Assembly (NCBI RefSeq): GCF_021290965.1
Contig: NZ_JAJOYT010000008.1
Location: 105,680 to 169,679, forward strand
DNA: 64,000 nucleotides
DNA from: Rheinheimera faecalis
GTDB taxonomy: Bacteria; Pseudomonadota; Gammaproteobacteria; Enterobacterales; Alteromonadaceae
Direction of reading: 5' to 3'
The first letter of the stretch is position 1; each line of letters starts with the position of its first letter. The notes under the pieces are model-generated. The model did no database searches. It was not told where the DNA came from and saw only the letters and a list, made by a program, of their open reading frames with translations. A program made the position numbers and the translations under genes. Positions 36,576-46,909 of this stretch are shown piece by piece.

Positions 36576-38573
36576 TTACGCTAATAACTCGTTGGCAGCT
36601 GCAACCACAGCGGCCGTGGTAATACCAAAGTGTTCAAACAGCTGCTCAGCCGGCGCCGATTCACCAAAGCTGTCCATGCCAATGATTTTACCTGTCAGGC
36701 CAACATATTTGTACCAGCTGTCTTTAATACCTGCTTCCACAGCGACACGTTTAGTCACTGCTGAAGGCAATACAGATTCACGGTATGCCGCGCTTTGAGC
36801 TTCAAATACATCGGTTGAAGGCACAGAAACAACCCGAACTTTACGGCCCGCAGCAGTTAACTGATGATAAGCCTGCACTGCCAGCTCTACTTCAGAACCA
36901 GTAGCAATCAGAATAAGTTCAGGCGTGCCTACAGAATCTAACAACACATAACCGCCTTTACGAACATCAGCCAATTGCTGCGCTGTACGGGCTTGTTGCA
37001 CCAGATTCTGGCGGGTGAAAATTAAAGTACTTGGGCCTTCAGTACGTTCAATTGCTGCCTGCCATGCCACAGCCGATTCCACTGCATCACAAGGACGCCA
37101 GTTCATCAGATTTGGGGTCACGCGCAGTGAAGCCAATTGCTCAACAGGCTGGTGAGTCGGGCCATCTTCACCCAAACCAATAGAATCGTGGGTGTAGACA
37201 AAAATAACCCGCTGTTTCATCAGCGCAGCCATACGCACCGCATTACGGGCATATTCCATAAACATCAGGAAAGTAGCACCGTACGGGATAAAACCACCGT
37301 GCAGAGCTATACCATTCATCATGGCTGACATACCAAACTCACGCACACCGTAATACAGGTAGTTGCCGCTGGCGTCTTCTGCTGTGACGCCTTTAGAGCC
37401 AGACCAAATCGTCAGGTTAGAACCTGCTAAATCGGCTGAACCACCTAATAACTCAGGCAATAAAGGACCAAAAGCGTTTAAGCTATTCTGAGAGGCTTTA
37501 CGGGTTGCAATCGACTGTGGGTTGTCCTGCAAATGCTGAATATAAGCGGCAGATTTTTCCGCCCAATCAGCTGGCAAATCCCCCGCCATACGACGTTTAA
37601 ATTCAGCAGCCAGTTCAGGGTAAGCTTTGGCATAAGCAGCGAAGCTGTCATTCCAGCTCTGCTGAGCAGATGCACCTTTGGTTTTGCCATCCCACTCTTT
37701 ATAGATATCTTGTGGAATAACAAAAGGGGCGTGCTCCCAGCCTAAGTATTCACGAACTGCAGCAATTTCAGCATCACCTAAAGGGGCGCCGTGGCAGTCA
37801 TGTGAACCGGATTTATTTGGAGAGCCGTAGCCAATAATGGTTTTGCAGCAAATTAATGTTGGTTTGTCAGTGACAGTACGGGCTTGTTCAATAGCAGCCT
37901 TAATAGCAGCCGCATCGTGACCATCGACACCAGCAATCACATGCCAGCCATAGGCTTCAAAACGTGCAGGCGTATTGTCGGTGAACCAGCCTTCAACATG
38001 ACCATCAATAGAAATACCGTTGTCATCCCAAAATGCGACGAGCTTACCTAAACCTAAAGTACCGGCTAAAGAACAGGCTTCGTGCGATACGCCTTCCATT
38101 AAGCAGCCATCACCTAAAAAGGCATAGGTGTGGTGATCAACAATGGCATGGCCTGGTTTATTAAACTGAGCCGCTAAAGCTTTTTCAGCAATAGCCATAC
38201 CGACAGCATTGGTAATACCCTGACCTAAAGGTCCAGTGGTGGTTTCGACACCTGGTGCATACCCATATTCAGGGTGACCAGGAGTTCTTGAATGCAATTG
38301 GCGGAATTGTTTTAAATCCTCAATGCCTAAATCGTAGCCAGAGAGATGTAACAGAGAATACAACAGCATAGAGCCGTGGCCATTGGACAACACAAAGCGG
38401 TCGCGGTTGGCCCAGCTTGGGTCTTGTGGATTGTGAATCAAATAATCGCGCCACAATACTTCAGCAATATCTGCCATGCCCATAGGGGCGCCCGGGTGAC
38501 CTGATTTCGCTTTTTGCACTGCATCCATGCTCAGAGCACGAATGGCGTTAGCGAGTTGTTTACGAGATGGCAT
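36576..38573 (-). CDS. tkt: transketolase
   Basis: 665-aa thiamine-diphosphate enzyme of the pentose phosphate pathway. Seen: [16 protein letters not shown] near residue 22, the ThDP motif [13 protein letters not shown] near 155, [11 protein letters not shown] just before it, catalytic [16 protein letters not shown] near 410, and the C-terminal domain with [12 protein letters not shown]. The ATG at 38573 with AGGAGAG upstream is chosen; an in-frame extension of 50 codons upstream has no family similarity. Divergent from metK. Confidence 0.95.
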   Translation of the reverse strand: MPSRKQLANAIRALSMDAVQKAKSGHPGAPMGMADIAEVLWRDYLIHNPQDPSWANRDRFVLSNGHGSMLLYSLLHLSGYDLGIEDLKQFRQLHSRTPGHPEYGYAPGVETTTGPLGQGITNAVGMAIAEKALAAQFNKPGHAIVDHHTYAFLGDGCLMEGVSHEACSLAGTLGLGKLVAFWDDNGISIDGHVEGWFTDNTPARFEAYGWHVIAGVDGHDAAAIKAAIEQARTVTDKPTLICCKTIIGYGSPNKSGSHDCHGAPLGDAEIAAVREYLGWEHAPFVIPQDIYKEWDGKTKGASAQQSWNDSFAAYAKAYPELAAEFKRRMAGDLPADWAEKSAAYIQHLQDNPQSIATRKASQNSLNAFGPLLPELLGGSADLAGSNLTIWSGSKGVTAEDASGNYLYYGVREFGMSAMMNGIALHGGFIPYGATFLMFMEYARNAVRMAALMKQRVIFVYTHDSIGLGEDGPTHQPVEQLASLRVTPNLMNWRPCDAVESAVAWQAAIERTEGPSTLIFTRQNLVQQARTAQQLADVRKGGYVLLDSVGTPELILIATGSEVELAVQAYHQLTAAGRKVRVVSVPSTDVFEAQSAAYRESVLPSAVTKRVAVEAGIKDSWYKYVGLTGKIIGMDSFGESAPAEQLFEHFGITTAAVVAAANELLA

Positions 38574-38921
38574 CTTCTCTCCTGCTTTATTAACTTTATA
38601 TGACTTTGATCCAAGGGGTGGGGTTACCCGTATGCACTGCTCTTTTCTGTCTTTATTGGAGTGGCGGCTAAGCGGGTGAACGCTGTTTTTACATGGATAC
38701 GGCAAAGCTGGGCTTATTTTCACAGAGCATCAGCCAAATCGCAAATTTTAATCCACACCAAAGCAAAGTTTTACCTGCTCTTGCCGATACATTTGCAAGC
38801 TTTAGCATTAAAGACGTCCGGGCGGCAGAAAGTTCTGGCATTGACCTGCTGCTTTCACTAAAATAGCCGCCCCAAATTACAGCGCCCAGGCGCGATAACA
38901 ACCAACATGTGGAATACGTAA
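38574..38921. other. 348-bp divergent tkt/metK control region
   Basis: Carries the leaders of tkt (minus) and metK (plus). A single MET-box-like octamer AGACGTCC sits at 38812-38819. A SAM riboswitch fold or a MetJ tandem array was looked for and not seen. ORFs here on either strand lack ribosome-binding sites. Confidence 0.55.
38812..38819. promoter_or_regulatory. single MET-box-like octamer upstream of metK
   Basis: AGACGTCC matches the MetJ operator unit AGACGTCT at seven of eight positions. MetJ normally needs two or more tandem units and the flanking octamers are poor, so this is a weak candidate. Confidence 0.25.
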
Positions 38922-40079
38922 ATGGCACAACACATTTTTACCTCTGAATCTGTCTCTGAAGGACATCCGGATAAAATCGCTGACCAGATCTCTGACGCGG
39001 TATTGGATGCCATTTTAGAACAAGATCCAAAAGCCCGTGTTGCTTGCGAAACCTTCGTAAAAACAGGCATGGTGTTAGTAGGTGGTGAAATCACTACCTC
39101 AGCCTGGGTCGACATCGAAGAGCTCACTCGCAGCACTATTCGTGACATTGGTTACGTGCATTCAGATATGGGTTTTGACGCCAATTCCTGCGCTGTGTTA
39201 AGCGCCATTGGTAAACAATCTCCTGACATCAATCAGGGTGTGGATAAGAAAAATGAAGATCCTAGTGAGCAAGGTGCAGGCGATCAGGGGTTAATGTTTG
39301 GTTATGCCAGCAATGAAACTGACGTGTTAATGCCGGCTCCTATTACGTACTCTCACCGCTTAGTGCAACAACAAGCCAAAGTGCGTAAGGATGGTACTTT
39401 GAGCTGGTTACGTCCTGATGCTAAATCCCAGCTGAGTTTTGTGTACGAAAACGGCAAACCAGTGGGCATAGATGCAGTGGTTTTATCCACTCAGCACTGT
39501 GACACCATTTCTACGGCTGACCTGCGTGAAGCTGTGATGGAACACATCATCAAACCAGTATTACCAGCAGAATGGCTGAGCAATAAAACCAAGTATTTCA
39601 TTAACCCTACTGGCCGCTTTGTGATCGGTGGCCCTATGGGTGACTGTGGTTTAACTGGCCGTAAAATCATCGTAGACAGCTACGGTGGTATGGCGCGTCA
39701 CGGTGGTGGTGCTTTCTCTGGTAAAGACCCTTCAAAAGTTGACCGCTCTGCAGCTTACGCCGCCCGTTATGTGGCAAAAAACATTGTCGCCGCTGGTTTA
39801 GCTGAACGTTGTGAAATTCAGGTGTCTTACGCTATCGGCGTTGCTGAACCTACTTCTATCAGCGTTGAGACTTTTGGCACCAGTAAATTAAGCGAAGATC
39901 AACTGATAGCTCTGATCCGCCGTCACTTCGATTTACGCCCTTATGGTCTGATCCAGATGTTGCAGTTAGAGCGTCCTATTTACCGCGCAACAGCAGCCTA
40001 CGGTCACTTCGGTCGTAATGAATTCCCTTGGGAAAACACCGACAAAGCTGACATTCTGCGCTCTGAAGCAAAAATCTAA
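38922..40079 (+). CDS. metK: S-adenosylmethionine synthase
   Basis: 385-aa cytoplasmic enzyme making SAM from methionine and ATP. Seen: [20 protein letters not shown] at the N-terminus, EITTSAWVD near 57, the flexible-loop region ending [12 protein letters not shown] near 120, the phosphate loop [14 protein letters not shown] near 230, and [19 protein letters not shown] near 260. Length and motifs are typical. Monocistronic with two terminators behind it. Confidence 0.96.
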   Translation: MAQHIFTSESVSEGHPDKIADQISDAVLDAILEQDPKARVACETFVKTGMVLVGGEITTSAWVDIEELTRSTIRDIGYVHSDMGFDANSCAVLSAIGKQSPDINQGVDKKNEDPSEQGAGDQGLMFGYASNETDVLMPAPITYSHRLVQQQAKVRKDGTLSWLRPDAKSQLSFVYENGKPVGIDAVVLSTQHCDTISTADLREAVMEHIIKPVLPAEWLSNKTKYFINPTGRFVIGGPMGDCGLTGRKIIVDSYGGMARHGGGAFSGKDPSKVDRSAAYAARYVAKNIVAAGLAERCEIQVSYAIGVAEPTSISVETFGTSKLSEDQLIALIRRHFDLRPYGLIQMLQLERPIYRATAAYGHFGRNEFPWENTDKADILRSEAKI

Positions 40080-40109
40080 GCTTTTGTTTTGACAAACAGA
40101 ACCTAATCA

Positions 40110-40134
40110 AAAAGGAGAGCATTGCTCTCCTTTT
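40110..40134 (+). terminator. intrinsic terminator after metK
   Basis: AAAAGGAGAGC, ATT loop, GCTCTCCTTTT: a perfect 11-bp stem with A and T runs on its two sides. Confidence 0.9.
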
Positions 40135-40185
40135 GTTATTCGCCGCCATCCTTGGCGCTCTCCCTAAGGGCCAGCTAAAGCTGTT

Positions 40186-40210
40186 AAAAATCGTTCCTGA
40201 CGATTTTTTT
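40186..40210 (+). terminator. second hairpin terminator after metK
   Basis: AAAAATCGT, TCCTG loop, ACGATTTTTTT. A backup terminator about 50 bp after the first, upstream of the AbgT-family gene. Confidence 0.7.
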
Positions 40211-40295
40211 AATTTACGGTTTTATCAAAGCAAGATAAGGTAAAACGGATAAAAGACAGTCACAGCAGATGACGCTAAAACAACACGGAGTATCC

Positions 40296-41855
40296 ATGAC
40301 GTCCAGTGCCGTAAAAACCTCCTGGCTCAATCGTAGCCTTAATGCCATAGAACGAATTGGTAATAAACTGCCAGACCCAGCCATCTTATTTGCTTTACTG
40401 ATGTTTTTTGTCTGGGGTTTATCCTGGGCTTTATCTGGCGTTACATTCACCGATATAGATCCACGCACAGGCCAGCCTTTTCAGGTGAAAAACCTGTTAG
40501 AAGGGGCTGCTTTTGCTGATTTTATGGCGAAAATGGTCAGCACTTTTGTCAATTTCCCACCTTTAGGTGTAGTACTGGTCGCTATGTTAGGTTTAGGCGT
40601 GGCTGAGTACACAGGCTTTATTAATGCAGGCCTTCGCGGCATTTTAGCCGTCACGTCAAAACATTTACTGACTCCGGTATTAATTGCAGTAGGTATTTTA
40701 AGCCATGTCGCAGTTGATGCAGGTTATGTGCTGGTGATCCCATTAGGAGCTGTCATTTTTTATGCTGCGGGTCGTCACCCTCTTGCTGGTATAGCCGCAG
40801 CTTTTGCCGGTGTATCCGGAGGTTTTGCCGCCACTTTATTTGTACCCTCCAGCTTAGATCCCTTACTGGCAGGTTTAACTCAGGCCTCGGCCCGTTTATC
40901 AGCCGACCCTGCGGCCGCCAGTCTGGTGATTAATCCATTAAACAATTACTACTTCACTACAGCTTCAGTTGTATTAATCGTTATTGTTGGCTGGGTGCTG
41001 ACCGATAAATTTGTTGAACCACGTCTGCAACAAACCAAAGTCGATGGTGACCCAGAGCAGTTACCTTCAATGGACCCGCTCAATGATCACGAACGCAAAG
41101 GCTTGCGTTATGCGCTGCTATCGATGCTGATTGCAGCAGCAGTGTTAGTGGCTGCAGTGTGGCCGGAAAACTCAGCCTGGCGTTCCAGTACTGGCGAACT
41201 GACAGCAGCCTCAGCGCCTTTGATGCAGTCGATAGTCGGACTTATTTTTGTATTTTTCCTGTTGCCAGGCATAGTCTATGGTTATGTTTCAGGTAAAGTT
41301 AAAACCCACAGAGACGTAGTGCAAGGCATGAGTAAGGCCATGAGTGGTATGGGCTACTACATTGTGATGGCATTTTTCTGTGCTCAGTTCATTTACGCTT
41401 TTGGTCAATCCAACTTAGGTGCTTTGCTGGCGATTAAAGGCGCTAACTTCCTGCAGCAAATGGCGTTTCCTATGGCGATCAACCTGGTAGGCCTGGTATT
41501 GCTCACCGCAGTAGTGAACCTGGTGATTGGTTCTGCGTCAGCTAAATGGGCTCTGATTGGTGCGGTGCTGGTTCCTATGCTGATGCAACTGGGTGTGTCG
41601 CCGGATTTAACACAGGCAGCTTATCGGGTTGGAGATTCGTCCACCAATATCATCACACCGCTGATGCCTTACTTTCCACTTATCGTAGTGTTTTGCCAGA
41701 AGTATGTGAAATCCACAGGTATTGGTACTTTAGTCGCACTAATGCTGCCGTATTCTGTCACTTTACTGATTTGCTGGACCAGCTTTTTAATTCTGTTCTG
41801 GACTATGGGATGGCCTTTAGGTATTGGCGCCAGTTACATCTACCCTGCCCCTTAA
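40296..41855 (+). CDS. AbgT-family transporter
   Basis: 519-aa inner-membrane protein with about 11-13 hydrophobic segments and the AbgT-family arrangement: NAIERIGNKLPDPAILFALL at the N-terminus, GHVAVDAGYV-like SHVAVDAGYVLVIPLGA near 150, SSLDPLLAGLTQ near 190, and RVGDSSTNIITPLMPYFPLI near 445. E. coli AbgT imports p-aminobenzoyl-glutamate; other members (MtrF, YdaH) export sulfonamides by antiport. The substrate here cannot be told. The ATG at 40296 has GGAG 7 nt upstream and is preferred over a Met nine codons earlier. Confidence 0.87.
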   Translation: MTSSAVKTSWLNRSLNAIERIGNKLPDPAILFALLMFFVWGLSWALSGVTFTDIDPRTGQPFQVKNLLEGAAFADFMAKMVSTFVNFPPLGVVLVAMLGLGVAEYTGFINAGLRGILAVTSKHLLTPVLIAVGILSHVAVDAGYVLVIPLGAVIFYAAGRHPLAGIAAAFAGVSGGFAATLFVPSSLDPLLAGLTQASARLSADPAAASLVINPLNNYYFTTASVVLIVIVGWVLTDKFVEPRLQQTKVDGDPEQLPSMDPLNDHERKGLRYALLSMLIAAAVLVAAVWPENSAWRSSTGELTAASAPLMQSIVGLIFVFFLLPGIVYGYVSGKVKTHRDVVQGMSKAMSGMGYYIVMAFFCAQFIYAFGQSNLGALLAIKGANFLQQMAFPMAINLVGLVLLTAVVNLVIGSASAKWALIGAVLVPMLMQLGVSPDLTQAAYRVGDSSTNIITPLMPYFPLIVVFCQKYVKSTGIGTLVALMLPYSVTLLICWTSFLILFWTMGWPLGIGASYIYPAP

Positions 41856-41878
41856 TTGCTTTTCTATAAATGAAGTAA

Positions 41879-41907
41879 GCTTGTGACGCATAAGTTGCGT
41901 CACAAGC
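41879..41907. terminator. perfect 12-bp hairpin between the AbgT gene and rsmE
   Basis: GCTTGTGACGCA (41879-41890), TAAGT loop, TGCGTCACAAGC (41896-41907). Very stable but without a T-run on either strand. It may end transcription or be an mRNA 3'-end stabiliser or protein-binding palindrome. Confidence 0.45.
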
Positions 41908-41972
41908 CATACCCAGCCCCGCTTTTGCCTGCTACCATAGGCACTTTCCAAAGTGCTTAAGAAGCTATCTTT

Positions 41973-42701
41973 ATGCGTATTCCCAGAATTTATCAGCCTG
42001 GTGCTATTGCACTACAACAGGAATTTGCCCTGGCCGAAGACGGCGCCAATCATATAGGCCGGGTGTTGCGTATGCAGGCGGGTGACGAACTCTGTTTGTT
42101 TAACGGTGACGGCCAGAATTATCAGGCGCTAATCACTGCTGTTGAAAAAAAGCAGCTGTTGGTTAAAGCCGTCAGCTCAAGCGACAACCCGGTCGAATCG
42201 CCCCTCAAATTGCATTTAGGTCAGGGCATTTCCCGTGGTGACCGCATGGATTTTGTCATTCAAAAAGCGGTTGAACTGGGCGTCACTGAAATCACTCCGC
42301 TTTTTACTGAGCGTTGTGGTGTAAAACTGGATGCAGAGCGTCTGGCTAAACGCACAGAACAATGGCAAAAAATTGCGATAGCAGCTTGTGAACAGTCAGG
42401 GCGCAGTGTAGTGCCAGTTGTGCATACTGCTTTGCAGCTGCACAAATGGCTGGCACAAGAGACAAAAGATTTAAAGCTGACCTTGGATCCATGGACTTCA
42501 GACTCCATTAAGACCATAGCAGGCAGTCAGGCTATTCGTTTAGTGATAGGCCCTGAAGGTGGTTTTACCGACACAGAAGTGGCCCAAACCAAAGAAGCAG
42601 GTTTTATGGCCGTTCGTTTAGGCCCTCGGGTATTACGTACAGAAACGGCGGCCTTAACCGCCATCAGCGCATTACAGTTACAATTTGGTGATCTGGCCTG
42701 A
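41973..42701 (+). CDS. rsmE: 16S rRNA m3U1498 methyltransferase
   Basis: 242-aa SPOUT-class methyltransferase acting on 16S rRNA U1498. N-terminal PUA-like domain (HIGRVLRMQAGDELCLFNGDG), then the SPOUT knot with QKAVELGVTEITPLF, ERCGVKL, and the SAM-binding motifs LVIGPEGGFTDTEV and RLGPRVLRTETAALTAI near the C-terminus. First of the rsmE-gshB-yqgE-ruvX gene group, which is conserved in gammaproteobacteria. Confidence 0.93.
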   Translation: MRIPRIYQPGAIALQQEFALAEDGANHIGRVLRMQAGDELCLFNGDGQNYQALITAVEKKQLLVKAVSSSDNPVESPLKLHLGQGISRGDRMDFVIQKAVELGVTEITPLFTERCGVKLDAERLAKRTEQWQKIAIAACEQSGRSVVPVVHTALQLHKWLAQETKDLKLTLDPWTSDSIKTIAGSQAIRLVIGPEGGFTDTEVAQTKEAGFMAVRLGPRVLRTETAALTAISALQLQFGDLA

Positions 42702-42724
42702 AGCAGATCCAGACAGGAGTGAAG

Positions 42725-43675
42725 ATGATTAAATTAGGCATAGTGATGGACCCAATCGCGGACATCAATATCAAAAAAGACTCCAGTTTTGCCATGTTAT
42801 TGCAAGCTCAGTCCCGTGGTTATCAGCTGCATTACATGGAAATGAACGACCTGTATTTAATCGAAGGTCAGGCCCGTGCCCGCACCCGACTTTTATCTGT
42901 GCAGCAAAATGGCGAACACTGGTATGACTTTGGTGGTGCACAGGACATCGCTTTATCCGATTTAGACGTGATCTTAATGCGTAAAGATCCACCTTTTGAC
43001 ACTGAATTTCTCTACGCGACTTACATTTTAGAAAGAGCAGAAGATGAAGGCACGCTGATTGTAAATAAACCGCAAAGCCTGCGTGATGCCAACGAAAAAC
43101 TCTACACAGCCTGGTTTGCTGAACATACACCAAAAACTCTGGTGACCCGCGATGCGGCTCGTTTAAAGGCCTTTTACCAGCAAGAACAGGATGTGATCTT
43201 AAAACCTCTGGATGGTATGGGCGGCGCTTCCATTTTCCGTTTAAAGCCGGACGATGCGAACGTCAGCGTCATTATTGAAACCCTGACAGAACATGGTAGT
43301 CGTTATGCCATGGCACAGCGTTTTATTCCTGAAATTAAAGATGGCGATAAACGAGTGCTGGTGGTGAACGGCGAACCTGTGCCTTATTGTTTAGCCCGTA
43401 TTCCAGCCAGTGGTGAAACCCGTGGCAATTTAGCAGCAGGTGGCCGTGGTGAAGCTCGTCCTTTAACCGAAAGTGACTGGGCCATTGCCCGCGCTGTTGG
43501 TCCTACCCTTAAAGCTAAAGGTCTGATTTTTGTTGGCCTTGATATTATTGGTGACCGACTGACTGAAATTAATGTCACAAGCCCAACTTGTATCCGCGAA
43601 ATTGAAGCAGCATTTCCTGTGAATATCACCGGCATGTTATTTGACCAGATTGAACTACTGTTAAAGCAGAGCTAG
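42725..43675 (+). CDS. gshB: glutathione synthetase
   Basis: 316-aa ATP-grasp ligase joining gamma-glutamylcysteine and glycine. Seen: GIVMDPIADINIKKDSSFAM at the N-terminus, MRKDPPFDTEFLYATYILE near 85, LKPLDGMGGASIF near 160 (ATP-grasp), and ITEINVTSPTC-like LTEINVTSPTCIREIE near 275. The ATG at 42725 has AGGAG just upstream and gives the 316-aa length usual for GshB; the GTG two codons earlier is less likely. Confidence 0.95.
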   Translation: MIKLGIVMDPIADINIKKDSSFAMLLQAQSRGYQLHYMEMNDLYLIEGQARARTRLLSVQQNGEHWYDFGGAQDIALSDLDVILMRKDPPFDTEFLYATYILERAEDEGTLIVNKPQSLRDANEKLYTAWFAEHTPKTLVTRDAARLKAFYQQEQDVILKPLDGMGGASIFRLKPDDANVSVIIETLTEHGSRYAMAQRFIPEIKDGDKRVLVVNGEPVPYCLARIPASGETRGNLAAGGRGEARPLTESDWAIARAVGPTLKAKGLIFVGLDIIGDRLTEINVTSPTCIREIEAAFPVNITGMLFDQIELLLKQS

Positions 43676-43714
43676 CGGTTAAAACCAAATCAAGCAGAGT
43701 CCTAAGGCGGTTAT

Positions 43715-44272
43715 ATGGACAATTTTCAGAATCATTTATTGATTGCTATGCCGGGTCTTGATGACCCGATGTTTAAACGTAGTGTCACTTATATTTGTGA
43801 GCACAATGCCGAAGGTGCTATGGGCATAGTGATTAACCATCCTATGCCGGTTAAAGTGACCGAACTTTTGAGCCAGTTGCAGATTGAACACGATATAGAA
43901 AGCCGGGCGGCGAAAGCTCATGTTTGTGCCGGTGGCCCTGTGCAAAGTGATCGTGGTTTTGTGTTGCATACGCCAAAAGAAGGCTACACCAGCAGTATGC
44001 GGCTGAATAACGAGCTGATGGTGACAACTTCACGCGATATTTTAGAAAAGCTCACGACAGAGGACGCGCCTGAAAAGTTTATTCTGGCCTTAGGTTATGC
44101 TGGCTGGAGTGCAGGCCAACTGGAAAAAGAAATGGCAGAAAACAGCTGGCTGATGATCCCGGCCGACAACAATATTATTTTTGAAATGAGCCATGCCGAA
44201 AAATGGCAAGGTGCCGCTCATGCGATGGGCATTGAAGTCTGGCAACTTAGCCCAGAAGCAGGTCACGCCTGA
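43715..44272 (+). CDS. yqgE: YqgE/AlgH family protein
   Basis: 185-aa UPF0301 protein of unknown biochemical function. Family motifs: [19 protein letters not shown] at the N-terminus, [24 protein letters not shown] and [15 protein letters not shown]. In Pseudomonas the homologue AlgH was reported to influence alginate gene expression. The stop overlaps the ruvX start (ATGA), a linkage conserved in many Proteobacteria. Confidence 0.92.
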   Translation: MDNFQNHLLIAMPGLDDPMFKRSVTYICEHNAEGAMGIVINHPMPVKVTELLSQLQIEHDIESRAAKAHVCAGGPVQSDRGFVLHTPKEGYTSSMRLNNELMVTTSRDILEKLTTEDAPEKFILALGYAGWSAGQLEKEMAENSWLMIPADNNIIFEMSHAEKWQGAAHAMGIEVWQLSPEAGHA

Positions 44273-44706
44273 TGAGTAGTAGCGTAACAGTTTTAGCTTT
44301 TGACTATGGTTTAAAAAGTATTGGTGTGGCTGTAGGTCAAAGTATGACAGGCACAGCCACTATGCTCAAAGCCTTAAAAGCTCAGGACGGTATTCCAAAC
44401 TGGGATCAAATCGAAGCTTTAATCAAAGAATGGCAACCTAAGTTGCTGGTGGTGGGTTTGCCTTTGAATATGGACGGCACAGAGCAGCCTTTTACTGCCC
44501 GTGTGCATAAATTTGTCAATCGCCTGCACGGTCGTTATGGTCTGCAGGTAAAAACTCAGGATGAACGTTTAACTACTGTAGATGCCCGTTCACAGCTGTT
44601 TGCTGAAGGTGGTTTTAAAAAACTCAGCAAAGAATTGGTCGACAGCCTCTCTGCCAAACTGATCTTAGAAAGCTGGTTTGAAAACGGCGGCGCTTATGGC
44701 GATTAA
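44272..44706 (+). CDS. ruvX: Holliday junction resolvase-like RuvX (YqgF)
   Basis: 144-aa RNase H-fold protein. First catalytic Asp in [15 protein letters not shown] near residue 11, [16 protein letters not shown] near 62, the catalytic Glu in DERLTT near 100, and the last Asp in [12 protein letters not shown] near 128. YqgF proteins act in 16S rRNA 5' maturation in E. coli, and resolvase activity has been reported. Overlaps yqgE by one base and DUF1653 by 11 bases. Confidence 0.92.
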   Translation: MSSSVTVLAFDYGLKSIGVAVGQSMTGTATMLKALKAQDGIPNWDQIEALIKEWQPKLLVVGLPLNMDGTEQPFTARVHKFVNRLHGRYGLQVKTQDERLTTVDARSQLFAEGGFKKLSKELVDSLSAKLILESWFENGGAYGD

Positions 44707-44956
44707 AACCGGTTTCTACCGCCACTATAAAGGCCCTTTGTATCAGGTGCTGTCGCTGGTACGTCACAGCGAAACCGATGAAGAACTGGTGCTGTACAGA
44801 GCGTTATACGGTGACTTTGGCTTATGGGTGCGCCCACTGGAGATGTTTATCAGCAATGTCGAAGTCGCTGGTGAACTGGTGCCACGTTTTAGTTTTGTTT
44901 CAGAGCAAGCACCAGCAGATGCTGGCCCTTTACCTGACCAGTCGCCTTTATCCTGA
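44696..44956 (+). CDS. DUF1653 protein
   Basis: 86-aa small soluble protein with the DUF1653 pattern: [40 protein letters not shown] and RPLEMF. Function unknown in the family. The ATG at 44696 lies inside the ruvX end; a TTG six codons earlier is possible but weaker. Followed by a strong terminator. Confidence 0.85.
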   Translation: MAIKTGFYRHYKGPLYQVLSLVRHSETDEELVLYRALYGDFGLWVRPLEMFISNVEVAGELVPRFSFVSEQAPADAGPLPDQSPLS

Positions 44957-45000
44957 TAAATTCCGCCTTGCCGTTTGTAGAAACTCTTCCATAGCAGCTT

Positions 45001-45024
45001 AGCCCCACTAGTGGGGCTTTTTTG
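45001..45024 (+). terminator. intrinsic terminator of the rsmE-DUF1653 group
   Basis: AGCCCCACT pairs with AGTGGGGCT, followed by TTTTTTG. Confidence 0.9.
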
Positions 45025-45096
45025 TTTTTCTTTGCAGCCTTGATAAAACAAGCACTTGTGTCTAAGTTGAAAACATGGAATTCAAGGCGAACAGAC

Positions 45097-46905
45097 ATGG
45101 AATCAAGTTTTGAACTAAAAGCTCTGGCGCTGGATGCGCTTAGTCACACCCTGCCGACTGGTATTGCTGTGTTAGACAAATCCTTTCGTTATATCAGCAT
45201 CAACTCTATTTTGGCCGAATTTAACGGTGTTGCGATAGAGCAGCATTTAGGTCGTACAGTGGCTGAAGTATTACCAGCTATGGCCGAAACCATTATGCCG
45301 ATGCTGGAGCAAGTACGGGATACCGGCAAAGCTTTACTCAACTTTAGCGTGATCGGAGATGGCACCAATAACTCAGGTCACTCGCAATGGTCTGGTTCCT
45401 ATATTCCACTCTTTAATGCGGAACAACAGCTTTGTGGTATAGCTGTGGTTGCCTTGAACAACACCATGGATTGGTTTGTGCAACAAACCCGTAAAGATGA
45501 TTTAGACCGCCTGCGGAAAATTCTCGACAATATGTTTACCTTTGTTGGTATTTTGTCGCCGGACGGTACCTTGCTGGACTCCAACAGCCCGCCATTAATG
45601 CTGGCTGGTTTAACACTGGATCAGGTCCGTCATAAAAAATTCTGGGACTGCTTCTGGTGGCAACACGATACTGAATCGGCTAAGCGGATAGAAAAAGCAG
45701 TGCAAGACGCCAGAGCCGGTATCATCAGCCGTTTTGATATCACAGCGCAAATGAAAGACGACATCGTCATCATCGATTTTATGCTGGCCCCGGTTTATGA
45801 CGACAATCAGCAACTGAGCTTTCTGGTACCTTCAGGCATCGAAATTACCAGCAGAAAACGCAGTGAACAGGAATTGCAGGATAGCGAAACCCGGTTTCGC
45901 CGCGTGTTTGACAGTACAGCGGATGGACTTGTCTCTATTGATTCCCAGGGTCTTATTACGCTGGCCAATACCAGAGCCTTACAAATGTTCGGCTATGAAG
46001 CAGGTCAGCTGACAGGGCTACCTATAGAAACTTTGTTACCGGAGCGCTACCAGCAGCACCATCCTCAATTACGTCAGGGCTTTATGCTCGCCCCGACGAC
46101 CAGACCCATGGGGCAGCACAGAGAGCTGTATGCAAAACGCAAAGACAACTCAGAGTTTCCGGTAGAAATTGGTTTAACTTATCTTGAAGGTGATAAAAAA
46201 GCTGCTGTACTGGCGACCATCACTGATGTATCAGCCGCTAAAGAAGCGCAGCAAAACCTGCAAGGCATCATTGATGAAAAAACAGCCTTGCTCGCTGAAC
46301 GCACTTTATTACTCAACGAAGTTCACCACAGAGTGAAAAACAATCTGCAGATTGTGTCCAGCCTACTCAGTTTACGATCGCGCGGCGCAACACCTGAACT
46401 AAAACAAGTATTGCTGGAGAGCCAGCTGCGGGTTCGCACCATGGCACTGACTCACCAGTTACTTTACGAAAAACGTGATTTCTCTTCAGTACCTCTGGCC
46501 AATTATTTACGGCAACTTTGCCAGTTAGTCAGGCAAACCCTGACTAACGCCGACTTTATCAGCTTCGATTTTGCAGAAATGGACGAACAGATAGTACTGG
46601 CGCTTGAACAAGCCATTCCCTGCGGATTATTAGCCACTGAAATACTGACCAACAGCATTAAACATGCCTTTCCAGATCATCAAAAAGGTAAGGTCACACT
46701 GGCCTTAACACAAAGCGAACACAGAATAACACTGGAAATAGGCGATAACGGCATAGGCTTGCCTGAAAGTATTGAATTAGGTCAGGGCAACTCTTTGGGC
46801 ATGCAATTGATACCGGCCTTTATTTCGCAGTTAGGCGCTCAGATAGAACTAAGCAGGCATCAGGGCACCCTCTATTCCATTCATTTTTCATCAACCAGGG
46901 AATAA
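45097..46905 (+). CDS. PAS-domain sensor kinase of the HisKA_2 (HWE-like) class
   Basis: 602-aa soluble sensor kinase without predicted membrane helices. Three PAS domains: about residues 10-125 (GIAVLDKSFRYISINSILAEF), 145-265 (TFVGILSPDGTLLDSNSP) and 275-395 (FDSTADGLVSIDSQGLITLAN). They are followed by a HisKA_2 dimerisation helix with phosphoacceptor His in NEVHHRVKNNLQIV near 417, and a HATPase domain with LLATEILTNSIKHAFP and GDNGIGLPE. The ATG at 45097 is chosen; longer forms begin in the T-run of the upstream terminator. Four nt separate it from the response regulator gene, its obvious partner. Confidence 0.88.
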   Translation: MESSFELKALALDALSHTLPTGIAVLDKSFRYISINSILAEFNGVAIEQHLGRTVAEVLPAMAETIMPMLEQVRDTGKALLNFSVIGDGTNNSGHSQWSGSYIPLFNAEQQLCGIAVVALNNTMDWFVQQTRKDDLDRLRKILDNMFTFVGILSPDGTLLDSNSPPLMLAGLTLDQVRHKKFWDCFWWQHDTESAKRIEKAVQDARAGIISRFDITAQMKDDIVIIDFMLAPVYDDNQQLSFLVPSGIEITSRKRSEQELQDSETRFRRVFDSTADGLVSIDSQGLITLANTRALQMFGYEAGQLTGLPIETLLPERYQQHHPQLRQGFMLAPTTRPMGQHRELYAKRKDNSEFPVEIGLTYLEGDKKAAVLATITDVSAAKEAQQNLQGIIDEKTALLAERTLLLNEVHHRVKNNLQIVSSLLSLRSRGATPELKQVLLESQLRVRTMALTHQLLYEKRDFSSVPLANYLRQLCQLVRQTLTNADFISFDFAEMDEQIVLALEQAIPCGLLATEILTNSIKHAFPDHQKGKVTLALTQSEHRITLEIGDNGIGLPESIELGQGNSLGMQLIPAFISQLGAQIELSRHQGTLYSIHFSSTRE

Positions 46906-46909
46906 GGTT

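Noticed and set aside
38574..38723. 50-codon N-terminal extension of transketolase
   Set aside because: No similarity to transketolases; a strong AGGAGAG site precedes the internal ATG at 38573.
38574..38921. SAM riboswitch or tandem MetJ array before metK
   Set aside because: No SAM-binding fold could be drawn and only one MET-box-like octamer was seen.
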